DNA from: Syngnathus acus
Lineage: Eukaryota; Chordata; Actinopteri; Syngnathiformes; Syngnathidae
Reading direction: 5' to 3'
NCBI RefSeq assembly: GCF_901709675.1
Contig: NC_051093.1
Coordinates: 5,663,053 to 5,727,052, forward strand
Length of the DNA: 64,000 nucleotides
A program made the position numbers and the translations under genes. Of this stretch, positions 14,360 to 25,073 are shown one piece after another; the first letter of the stretch is position 1, and each line of letters opens with the position of its first letter. A model generated the notes under the pieces. That model was not told where the DNA came from. It searched no databases and saw only the letters and a list, made by a program, of their open reading frames with translations.

Positions 14360-16988
14360 ATGCTCCCTCGCGGCGTGGCCACGGCGTTCGCTTTCCTAGC
14401 ATCGCTCCTTCTCTTGACTCGGGCCCAGTACGAAAAGTACAGCTTCCGAAGTTTCCCCGCAGACGAGCTGCTGCCGCTGGGCTCCACGTTCGACTATGCG
14501 ATGCAGCAGTACACGGAGCGCAACTGGGCCGAGAGCATCAAATACCTGGAGCACAGCTTGAGGCTTCACCGGTTGCTGCGGGACAGCGAGGCGTTCTGCG
14601 GCCGCAACTGCAGCTCCGTCAGCCGAGGAGACGACGGGTACGACGCGCACCTCCGCGTCTTGCAACACATCCTTCTGAGGGCAGCGTGCCTGAAGAAGTG
14701 CAAGGCCGACCTTCCCGTGTTTCAACTCGCCTACCCGAGGCGAGACCTTCTGGACACTTTCAAGAAAAGGACGCCTTATCGATACATACAGTACGCGTAC
14801 TTCCAGGTGAGAACAAAAGTTATGATCGGAAAGTTACAGTCAGGTTTTTGGGGCGACCTCCTGCTGGGCAATGAAGTGAGCTTGTGCCACGTCCCCCCAA
14901 AAACAATCCCGCACTGTTCTCCTGCTTTTCTGGTGGGCTGATGTGGCGACCCCCACCCGCCATAACATTAGGGACACCTGAAAGTTTTACATGAATAAAT
15001 AAATGTCATTCTATATTGCGGGTACCTTCCCACAGCTGAACGATTTAGCGAAGGCGGTGTCGGCGGCCCACACCTACCTGAAGAAAACCCCTAAAGACCC
15101 CCAGCTGACCAAGAACATGAACTACTACAAGACCCTGGTGGACGTGAACTCCTATCTCATTGACCACGAGGAGCAGCCATATGAGGTTCTGAACACTTCT
15201 GGCATCATTTCTGGAACTGAAGTCAAAACCTGCTTTTTGATGCTCACAAAAATAGTGTCAGTAATGAAAAAGTTGCGTATACTATGTTCAGAGCATGTTT
15301 CTGACGAGTGTGAAGCTGTACAACAGTGGCGACTTCAGCGGCAGCGCTCGGCACATGGAGCAGGCCGTCACCTCCTACTTAGATGTGTACGACACCTGCT
15401 TGGCCGCCTGTGATGGATCCTACGAGATCCTTGAGGTCAAGGATTTCTATCCGACGCTGGCTGGTGGGTGCGGGCACACCACCTACGAGTGCCCAAGATC
15501 TTCCCGACACCTACTTGTCACTTAAAAGCAATCTAATGTTGATTATTTGGTGACTGCTTCTTGTTTCTTTTCAGATCTATACCTGGAGGCGCTGAGATGT
15601 AAGGTGGACTGTGAGGAGCACTTGACCCCCAACGTGGGCGGCTTTTTTGTGAACAACTTTGTGGCCACCGTGTATCACTATCTTCAATTCTCATATTATA
15701 AACGTAAGAGTCTTCTTTGTTTTTCCTGAGTGTATTGCATGGCTACGATTGGACTCTTGATTATTCTCCGCCTCTCCTCCAGTAAACGACGTAAAGAGCG
15801 CAGCGCCGTGCGCCGCCAGCTATATGCTGTTCGACCCCGATGACCAGGTGATGCGTCAGAACGTGGAGTACTACCGCCACTACCGGGAACAATGGGGTCT
15901 AGCTGATACAGACTTCCAACCGCGGCCCGTAAGTCCCGAAAGTTGGGCATCAGCGTTAACGCCGTGCTAATTAGAGAGCCGCAAGAGCTGCAACGTCATA
16001 TAAAAGCTCGCTCAGCGCAATTTTTATTTGGATCATAAAACCAGCTGGGGAGGACTGGCGAAATTTGTCGCCTGCTGATGTAAAAATAAAAACACATTTG
16101 GCTGACGTTTTGCTTTTTGTCTCCCCCTACAGGAGGCTTTAGTTACTATTTTAGTCCTAATTTGAAGAAAAATGGATAATGAACTGTATTATTTTACACC
16201 ATTTTTCACTTTACATCTATTGTATTGTTTGAATATATATTTTATTTTTTAAACCTATTTATATCTTATATAGCAATAATATTCAATATATTTGTCTCCC
16301 TCTGCAGGACGCTGCTCGGTACTACAACCAGACCACCAAGCAGAAGGAGATGCTGCAATTTGCCATCAACTACCTGCAAACGGAGGACGAGGTACATACA
16401 ACATATGGACAAAAATGCCATTTTAGGAAAACACATGATGCGTAAGCAAATAGGAATGAGGAAAACAAATACTCAAATGATTTCTGCAAAACACAGCGGA
16501 AGGGTGAGGCAAGGGCAAAGACCAATAAATGTGCATTTTAGAGCAGATCTGGTTCCAGAACGTTTTGGGTCACTTTTTTAAGGAGCGCTTGTGTCCATAA
16601 AAGGACAGATTATATAGAAAAGTGCAGAGTAGCCTGGATGGGCCGGATTGGGGGTGGAAAATGAGGTTGTTTTCTGTCAGCGGCGTGTGGTATGTGGTCA
16701 GGAGGTGTTGACCGTAAGACACCATAACTCCTAAGGGAGGAGGAGCCCCACATTCCAGCCAGACACTTTGACTCAAAGGAAAGCACAATAAGAATGAAAT
16801 AATATCTGCTTACTGTCCTCTGCAATTTCTCAAAGGGTGAAGTGAGTCCGGAAGCAGCGGCCGCCTCCAGGCGCTCCGAGCATCCCGACGCTGAGTTCGA
16901 GGGGGTCGGCGACTACGAGGAGTCCCTCATGTCCGAGTGGTGGCAGGAGCCCAAGACCAAGTGGGACACGGGTGATGTGCCGGAGTGA
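14360..16988 (+). CDS. p3h4: Prolyl 3-hydroxylase family member 4 (SC65/LEPREL4), 7 coding exons
   Basis: Exons are 14360-14806, 15036-15185, 15292-15463, 15575-15703, 15783-15928, 16308-16391 and 16836-16988. They sum to 427 codons (426 aa; human about 437). An N-terminal signal peptide (residues 1-22, with a Leu-rich core) is followed by the family block [11 protein letters not shown] and helical TPR-like repeats with paired cysteines (CGRNC, CLKKC, CLAAC, CKVDC). The acidic tail [12 protein letters not shown]...WWQEP separates P3H4 from its relative CRTAP. There is no 2-oxoglutarate dioxygenase domain, as expected. Family knowledge: it is a non-enzymatic ER protein that joins P3H3, lysyl hydroxylase 1 and cyclophilin B and controls collagen helical lysine hydroxylation. 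The ATG at 14360 is the first start giving a signal peptide. ATTAAA at 17141-17146 may be the poly(A) signal. Confidence 0.96.
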
Positions 16989-17140
16989 ACTTTGAACCTG
17001 GAAAAGAAAGGAGGAACTCATCGTGTTGATCGAGATGAAAGATCGACGTGTTCGCTCTTTGGCTGTCATCAGCTTTTATTATAATAATTTGTATTTTTAT
17101 ACTGTCTGTGCCACGCCCCCGCAGGTTGAATTCAAACCAA

Positions 17141-17146
17141 ATTAAA
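17141..17146 (+). terminator. Candidate p3h4 poly(A) signal (ATTAAA)
   Basis: An ATTAAA hexamer lies about 150 bases after the p3h4 stop and is followed by T-rich sequence. No AATAAA lies closer. Confidence 0.4.
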
Positions 17147-17149
17147 TAC

Positions 17150-19130
17150 TTTTTTTTATACCAATAATTGTATCCATATTAAAATAAGGTCATTGTTTGT
17201 ATTTGATTGTACATCTGCATTGTTCAAGTCTGATAAGAAAAAGATAAGACCTTATTTTTTTCTTCATTGTCTTTTTTTGTCATAACTCATTTGAATTATT
17301 TTGATTTTGTCTATTTTTATTTTAAGTCCTCCTTTATTTTTTTAAATTAGCTGAGTATTTTCAAAATGCAAATTATTTTTTATATCATGGTACTCTCCAT
17401 AGTATTTTTTTCTTAAAAAAAAAAGCAAAATATTTTTGTCACATTCTTATTTTTAGCACATGAATTCAAAATTTATGTCAAACAAAATACTTTATTTTAC
17501 ATATTTATTTTTTCATTAACATGATCTAAATGGTATTTATAGCTAATAAACAGAAAATAATTTAGCACTTAATATGGGAAAAGGGAAGCTGGTTAACACT
17601 AATATTTTTATACTCTTAATACAAACTCAAACATCCCAAAACAACATGACAAGATGCGATTAAAAAATAAGTTGAATTTCTTTTATTTCTTTTTCTCTTC
17701 ACTTGTCTCTATCCGCAAGCCTTTTTTCTTTTCTTTTTTTTAATTTTGTCTAAATTCAAAAAGTGTCTAAAAATATGGTCTTTTTTTTCTCTTTTAAAAT
17801 GATTGATAGCAGCTCTGCACATGACATAACACACGCTCTCTGTATTCCTAATATGTGCCATACTAGTGCATACCACAGTGCAAAGCTCAAAACCCACCCA
17901 AAAAGTGCACGCTCATGCACACTCACTCATGGCAGTGCACGGGCTGCCCTGACAAAGGATGAAATTAAAATTTACAAACAAACAGTACAAATAAAAAAAA
18001 AGTGCCGTTTAAATTATTCCCCCTCAACAATATGGTGCATTTTAACATTCAGCATAGCTTGCACATATTTACATAAATAGCTCATTATTTTTGTGATTTC
18101 GTCACTGCAGGTAGTGATGTGCTCATGGAAACAAAATGGCCGCGTGAGAATTGAGTAGGAAATCACACAAAGAAAGTGACATGCTTTTGTAGGCTCATAA
18201 TGGGCTAAGGGAAAAGTTTTTGCCCCTTCTTTGACTTTTTTTTTGCGACTGCCATTTTCTGCAGTTGGTTTTAAAAATGTTCCTAAAAACAGGGCCTGTA
18301 CAGTTCATAAATAAATTTTGTCTCGACTGCTCTCTGAGCTCATCAGTTCGGCACTGATATTACTCACTCTTGGCAGATGATAAAGAATACATAACTAAGT
18401 ACTCTTATAGTGTCTGCCCACATGTTGCTGAACATTTGTGCTCAGTCCGTAGCTTATACAAGTTTAAAGCACCACAGCTTAGATGCTAAATTGCCTTCGG
18501 GTTAGTTTAGCATTGCCCTACTTTCGGCAGTTTGGTTGTTTAAAACAAAGTGTCATGTTTTTTCACGTTTAGTTTGGCAGTAAATTGTGAGCGCTATTAT
18601 AACGTTTCTTTTTTTGAAAATTTTTGTATGAAATCCTACCAATTTAACAATTTAAGAAAGTTTCGATCAGGAAGTAGATCACAGACATGACAATGGGAGC
18701 TAATTGCTAATGAAGCAAAATGGACATCTCCACAAACACAAACAGAGGGGAATCTCCCTTCAAGTCCTGTTAGGTGACATTCTTCTTCATGTCGTTATTA
18801 CATTGAAAAGTTGAAGGGCTCCGTTGTGACGTGCACATATTCTTCTTCTGCTCTTTTAAAAAAACAACAAGCGTTCGGTTAAAATGTCCAAAGAGTAAAA
18901 ACGTGGTGAACGCTGACAAGGGTCAGTGAAATGTACAGTCTGGCATTGACAACGCTGGTCCTGTCAATTGATCCCAAAAAACACAAAAGTCCCTCAATCC
19001 TTCACTCTTCTGAAACGTGGTCCACTTGGACCAGCTGTTTGGCAGTCGGAGTAAAAACACTTGGTCCCTCTTCAAGTCCTTCTTTGGAAAACATGCTTGG
19101 AATTTTCACGGTGATGAAGTGGCAGCACAT
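17150..19130. other. AT-rich non-coding gap between convergent p3h4 and adam11
   Basis: Rich in T and A runs, with no coding exon seen on either strand. The right part may be adam11 3' UTR, since adam11 reads leftward from its stop at 20076, but I cannot place its 3' end. Confidence 0.4.
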
Positions 19131-19136
19131 TTGTTC

Positions 19137-19705
19137 CAAATATAATCCAGATCAATTCCAGGGCAGTTGTTACAGGGCAGTCTGGATCTAATCCAGATTC
19201 ACTCCAGAATAGTCACAATAGGTTTGGGCCGGCAATCGATTTTTTTTAGAACTATTGTCACATTTACTAAAGTTCCATCCATCATTCTTAGGCAAATTGA
19301 AGGTAATGTTAAAATATCAATAATTCACTTCTTAGGTTTAGTCCAGATCCAGTATAGAACTGTAGCCAGATTTGTTCCATGTCCGATCCAGCGATGTGGC
19401 CCATATCAACCCAGATCCAGACCTGCACCATTCATATGAAGTCTTGATCCAGTCTTGATCTGGTCCTGACCAAGTACACATGTTCCTTGTAGGGTCGTGG
19501 TCCATTACAGATGTAGTCCAGACTCAATCTAGAGCAGGTAAAGTTCCAGTTATTCCAGATTGAGTCAAGATCTGATCAGTCCAGGTCCGTCCGTCCGTCT
19601 GTCCATCCATTCATCCGCAGTCCCAATCCAGTCCAAATCTAATCTAGTCCAGTCCAGATATGGACCAGATCGAAGCTGGATCCAGTCCAGGTTCATTAAG
19701 TACAG
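19137..19705. repeat. Degenerate CCAGATC / AATCCAG array
   Basis: The words ATCCAG, TCCAGATC, AGTCCAG and GATCTG recur many times over about 570 bases, often at 15 to 30 base spacing. A short TCCGTCCGTC run sits near 19585. It lies 0.4 to 0.9 kb past the adam11 stop and may be part of its 3' UTR. Diverged tandem amplification is the simplest explanation. Confidence 0.5.
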
Positions 19706-20075
19706 GAAATGTGCGTGTGCTGTTGAGGCTATGGCAGGGAATGAACCTCTTTAGCATATTAATCTTATTTTACACATCACGCAAGTCATTTTTCCATGAG
19801 AAGAAGATTGTGGTCCAGGCAGGCAGTGCAAACATCTTGGCTGATTTGCTCTTCGTCCTAACAGTGGAGGAAGACCCCGACCGGTGTGTCCCGCACAGTA
19901 AAGAGGATAGAGGTGACAACAAAAGGAGGACTGGAGAGATGGGAATAGGAGTGGAAGACATTTTGTTGTTGTTATTGTTCCCTTTTTTTTCTCCTCCATG
20001 CGACCAAGAAGAAGAAGTAGAAGAAAAAGAAGAAGACAGGAAGTGGGCAGGACACAGAGACTGATGGTGAACATC

Positions 20076-23000
20076 CTACCCTCCACCAGATCTGGAATGA
20101 AACAGGCAAACAATTATTCTCATTATTAAAGAAAGGGGACAAAACATAAGGAACAAGTCCTACCTTCCTCTGCGAATGTTTCTGCATCAACAAAGCGTTT
20201 GTGAAGGAGAAAAGAGAAAATGCATTAATGACAATGACTCATGAGAACGCGTGTGCATTCTTGCCGGCGGAATACAAAATGGCAGGTCAGCACCATGCTG
20301 GAGAATGAGGCAGCGATTCAGAAATTCAAAGTTAAGATACAAACTTGAATTAATTTTTGACTTCAGAGGTCGGGCGACCCTAAAACCTCCCACCCATCTT
20401 ATGCTCACATGCGCAGACTACACGTACACACTGACCTCTGATCTAAAAGGATTCCTTCAATTGTGATTCAGATTATTTTTACCCAATCGGGTTGCTGTAA
20501 ATGTTTAAAGGAGGTGGTCCTTTTAGGCCAGAGGAGAAGAAAACCGAGAAGCAGGCACAGGCCTAAGCGTAGGGGACGCTACAGTGGTCCCTGGCAGACT
20601 AGACTAACCCTAAACCCTGGGAAGGTTGTTGAGCGATGTGGAAGCAGACAGGAAGGATGCCAGAACTCTTACTTAAATCCCCATCCTGTCCCCCCTAGGA
20701 CTATAGCTGCCAGGAGAATAGCACCTGCGATGGAGCCTATTATGATATTGGTGCCACTGGGACCTGCGCAGAGCAGAGGGAGGAAGGGGGAAAGGAGGAG
20801 AAAACACAACAACACCACTAGATCAAATTAAAAACAAAAACACGCACACACCATCAACACTAGGGCTTATTTTGGAAGTGATTATCCTATCGATTATTAC
20901 CTTTCTTTTCCGTGCCTGTTGGGACGGTGGGTTCGGGGATGGGATCAAAGACGCTGCAGTCCTTGCCGGTGTAGTCCCTGTCGCAGATGCACTTCACCTC
21001 GTTGCTGCACGTCTGCCAAAGCACGAGACGAGATCATCATCCTCATCGACTCCTCGGGTCTGCTCAGTGTTGTCGTACCCCGTGGTCGGAGCAGATGCGT
21101 CCCAAGTTGGACCCCGCGCAGCTGCTGAGGTTGAAGGCCGCCACCGGGAGGCAACGTCGCTCCAAGCACATCATGTTGGGACCGCAGGGGGTTCCGTCCT
21201 CCACGTAGCCCAGGTCCGAGCCGTCCTCCAGCAGAGCGTGGCCGCCCCTGAAAGAAGCGAGCACGTGTTTCCCGTTTTCGTCCTCACTTGCCGAATCAGA
21301 ACCCCTTGAAATGAAACTCACCGACAGTCCAGGTACTTGTTCTGGTGGTAGAGGGTGAAACTGGTCACCTCGCCTTGAAGGTCCCCAAATTTTGGCTTTG
21401 TGCTGATGTTGGCGCAGAACAGGAAGCCGCACAAAACGTCCCTTAGGATGACAAAGACAGTGTAAAAGTGGGGGAATGCAGAAAATGCTAATGGGGTGTT
21501 GTACTAATTACATAGAATTAAACAAAGTCTTTTTCCACACGTTTTGAAATAAATGCTCCCTTCTGTTGTGCGCACTATGGCCACTGGGGGGCAGTACAAA
21601 ACTGCTTAGAATTTCATTGGGATTCATAATGAGCCCTCAACTCTTATTAGCACTATTAGTCATTCATCACGTGACTGCTGAGCCGTTCATGTTCAATCCA
21701 TTGCTTTAAGTGTTAAAGCAACACAACATAGATGCTAAATAGCTTGCCATGGTCTTATTAGAACTATTTTTTGTCATCTGTAATAGAGATTATTGGCCAA
21801 CACTCACGGCTTATTGCACTGAAGCCAGCCTTGGCCGCCGGGACCGCGACCGCAATTCCCTTTGTCCGTCCCCTCGGCGTTGAGCTTCTCGTAACAAAAC
21901 CTGTCTGCTGAGTCTTGGCGGATAAAAAGAAAATAACAGCAGGATGAAGTCAGCTGTCGCACACGCATCGCACACACATATTTAAATACTTACTGAAACC
22001 CCAGAGCCCCCTACACTGGCCGTCTCGAGTGCGACATTGTCCGCCATAACAACGACCCTGAAAAGGCAAAATGAGGCAAACAATATATTTAAAAAAAGTG
22101 ACGTTGAAGTGGATTTGCACAAAGGCGCAGCACTTACTTGATTAGTTTCACACGTGTAGCCATCCAGCTTGTGGACGTTGTGAGGACACTGCAGGAGTGA
22201 CGCACAAGCACTCTTACACAAATGCCGTATACACTCCAAAAGTATTGGAACAGCCAGGCAACCAAACCAAAAGGTATACAGATAATTCTAATGACGTTCT
22301 ATACATGGGAGTACCTGGCTGGAGTCTCCAGTGCAGCTCTCCGGGATGTCACAGTCGTTGACAGCCTCTCGACACACCACGCCTCTCAGCTCATACTGAA
22401 AAAACAAAACAAGATGGCGTAACAATTGTTGGTCGACGTTTCCAATAAATGTCTGTGGTACGCACCTTACAGCCACGGCAGCACAGTCCATTGCTGCACA
22501 TAGCGTCGTGGGTGAGCGTGCATTTTTTACAGCAGGCGCCTCCGCTGCGGGCGCACTCCTGGGGTCACGCGCACACACAATGTAGCAGGGCTCGCTTGGA
22601 AACGCCTCCCATTTGGAGATTTATACTCACCACCTGGGATCCACAATCACACTCTTCACCAGGTTCTACAAAGCCATTGCCACATTCTGGAGGGTCCAAC
22701 AGCTGAGAGACGCACAGACAAACAAATAATTCATTGCTACTCTTTCTGGTGTGCGCGGTTTGGCCACCAGGAGGCAGTAGATAACAATCATGAAGACAAA
22801 CAAAGAGGACTTTTACCACGACTGTGATTTAACTAATCTCGCTCGTCTCACCTTGTTGGGCTTGTTGAAGAGGCAACTGCCGCCTCCCTGGAGCAAGAAC
22901 TGGAGGTATTCATCCACACTGCAGCGAGAAAACTTTCTGGGCAGATAGTATCTGCATTAAAAAACAAACAGCAATAGCGTCATTCAATGAAAACAGTGCA

Positions 23001-24416
23001 ACGTGTTAGTGACGTTCTGTTACAATGTGACAGAAATGGAACCATCTGTAGAACAAATAAGTGACATTTTCTGCTTTGTACAACATGAGAATTGACTGAG
23101 AATTCATGTGTTGGTATTATACTGCCCCCTGGTGGCAAGGCACGCCCAACAGAAGTCACATTGCCCATTGAACTGAAGCAAAAACAAATGTTACATCCTA
23201 CCCAGTGTCCTCCATAATACAGCCCAGCCAAGTGTCAGGACACCTGCAGTCTCCTGTGGAACACAAAAAGCAAGTTCAGGATCGCGTGATGATTTGGAAG
23301 AAGCGTTCCAGCAGGACGAGGAGTTAAGGCTCGCTTAACTCCAGTAACGGCACAAATGGCCTTTCGACATTAATCAGCAAACTCATTGCTCTGCGGCAGC
23401 AATGTTCCAAATGCAGGTGATAAAGCACCCCGAGTGAAATTACAAAAGTGCTGGTGCAGGGATGTTCTTTCAGCAAAAAAAAAAAAAAAGGACTGAGGTA
23501 TTCAGCATCCCTTACATTACATCATACCTGCAGAGTTGCGGGCATTGTTCCACCGCATCCCAATGTTCTGGCCCAGGCTCTGGCACAAAGTGATGGCCAT
23601 GGCGCCGACATTCCCAAACTGAAACCCCAAAAAAACTTTACTCTGGATTTCCTGTGGACAAAAGCAAAAAGTCCCCTCACCTCATTGATGCCCCCTCCCC
23701 TCGTCGGCGAGCACACTCCTCCCGTGTATGCCGTCCCACTGCGGCCGCTCTGAAACGTACGCCCTCTGGAGACGAACAGGAGGAACACCGTAGGAGCGGA
23801 ACCACCACGCCGCCTAAGTCCAAGTTAATCAACTCACGAGAAAAGTTGGACAACGTCGCTCTGTTCGCGGATGTTGTCCCGTCTGTACTTCATAAAATTC
23901 TGCAGCGTGGTCAGCGGTTCCTCCACCACTGGCACCATATTCTTTGAGGTCCACGTCTCCATGGCGACCAGCACGATCCTGGTATTCAGCTGCTCCTTGT
24001 AGATCTGCGGTAACACAGAGACTTGATTCCTTAGACCGTTTGTGTGTGCAATAATGCAAGGATGCTAATCCAAACGACGTACTGCGTCGGCCATGTTGAC
24101 CACCGCTTTGGCAAAGTTTCTCGTCTGGCTGCCGGAGCGTCGCAGCTGTACAATCTGTGAGGAAACAAAACATGCACAAATGATGGAATGTCAGTCACAC
24201 ACACACAAGTGTATAAAAGAGACAGCAAGAAAAGTGCCACTTTTGTGTCGCGCTCCTGTTTAGACGGCACAAATGTGTTCTCTATATGCCATTTACCGTT
24301 TTTTTCCGTGTATAATGCGCCCCCATGTATAATACGCACCCTAAAAATGGCATGTTGATGCTGGAAAAAAGCCTGTACCCATGTATAATACGCACCCAAT
24401 TTTTTTTTTTTTTTTT

Positions 24417-24447
<31 letters not shown>

Positions 24448-25037
24448 CCCAATGATCGTCACACACGCAGGGAGGCAATGGGTCCCATTTTTATAGTCTT
24501 TGGTATGGTCTTAACTAGGCTGGATGTATTTTTTTTTTGTTGGCGTTGATTTCTCCGACTGCCCATAAAGGCACCACCGCGATCAGATGAAAAGAGAGGA
24601 AAGTGACGTGCGGACATGTGAAAAAGGCGGCTCTGTATGGGAGAGACGTTGAAGAGGAATAAAAACACCCTTGGAAACCAAAACTTGCCCCTCGTCGTGA
24701 CTCGGAGCCGCAACAAATGTTTCGGATTTGTGTAGGGTACATTGTGACAGCAAACGAGCAGGTGATCGAGCAAGCGTCTGATACGAGAGCATTGCGTTCG
24801 TATGGAGCGTGTTTGAAGTGAACAGCAGAGACGAAAGGAACATGGCAAAGTGTTGTGAAATAAAATATTACCTGTAATACGCATTTTGTTATTTGCTGAT
24901 TGTATTAAACTATCACATTCATTGTCAGTCAAGAAGAGAAGAGGACTATTATCCCTTCTTTGACGAAATGACCAGAGCACAGTACAAACACACTATTGTC
25001 GGTCAGTCCTGTTGTTGGTTTTGTTGTACCATGATTT

Positions 25038-25073
<36 letters not shown>

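Noticed and set aside
14272-14874. 200-codon plus-strand open frame at the start of p3h4
   Set aside because: It overlaps p3h4 exon 1 in another frame, lacks a signal peptide and has no family match.
19660-20064. 134-codon plus-strand frame near the adam11 3' end
   Set aside because: Low-complexity Glu-rich end, overlaps the adam11 3' region and has no recognisable domain.
24459-24980. 173-codon minus-strand frame inside the adam11 intron transposon
   Set aside because: No transposase signature (no DDE pattern or helix-turn-helix I can recognise); probably a chance frame.
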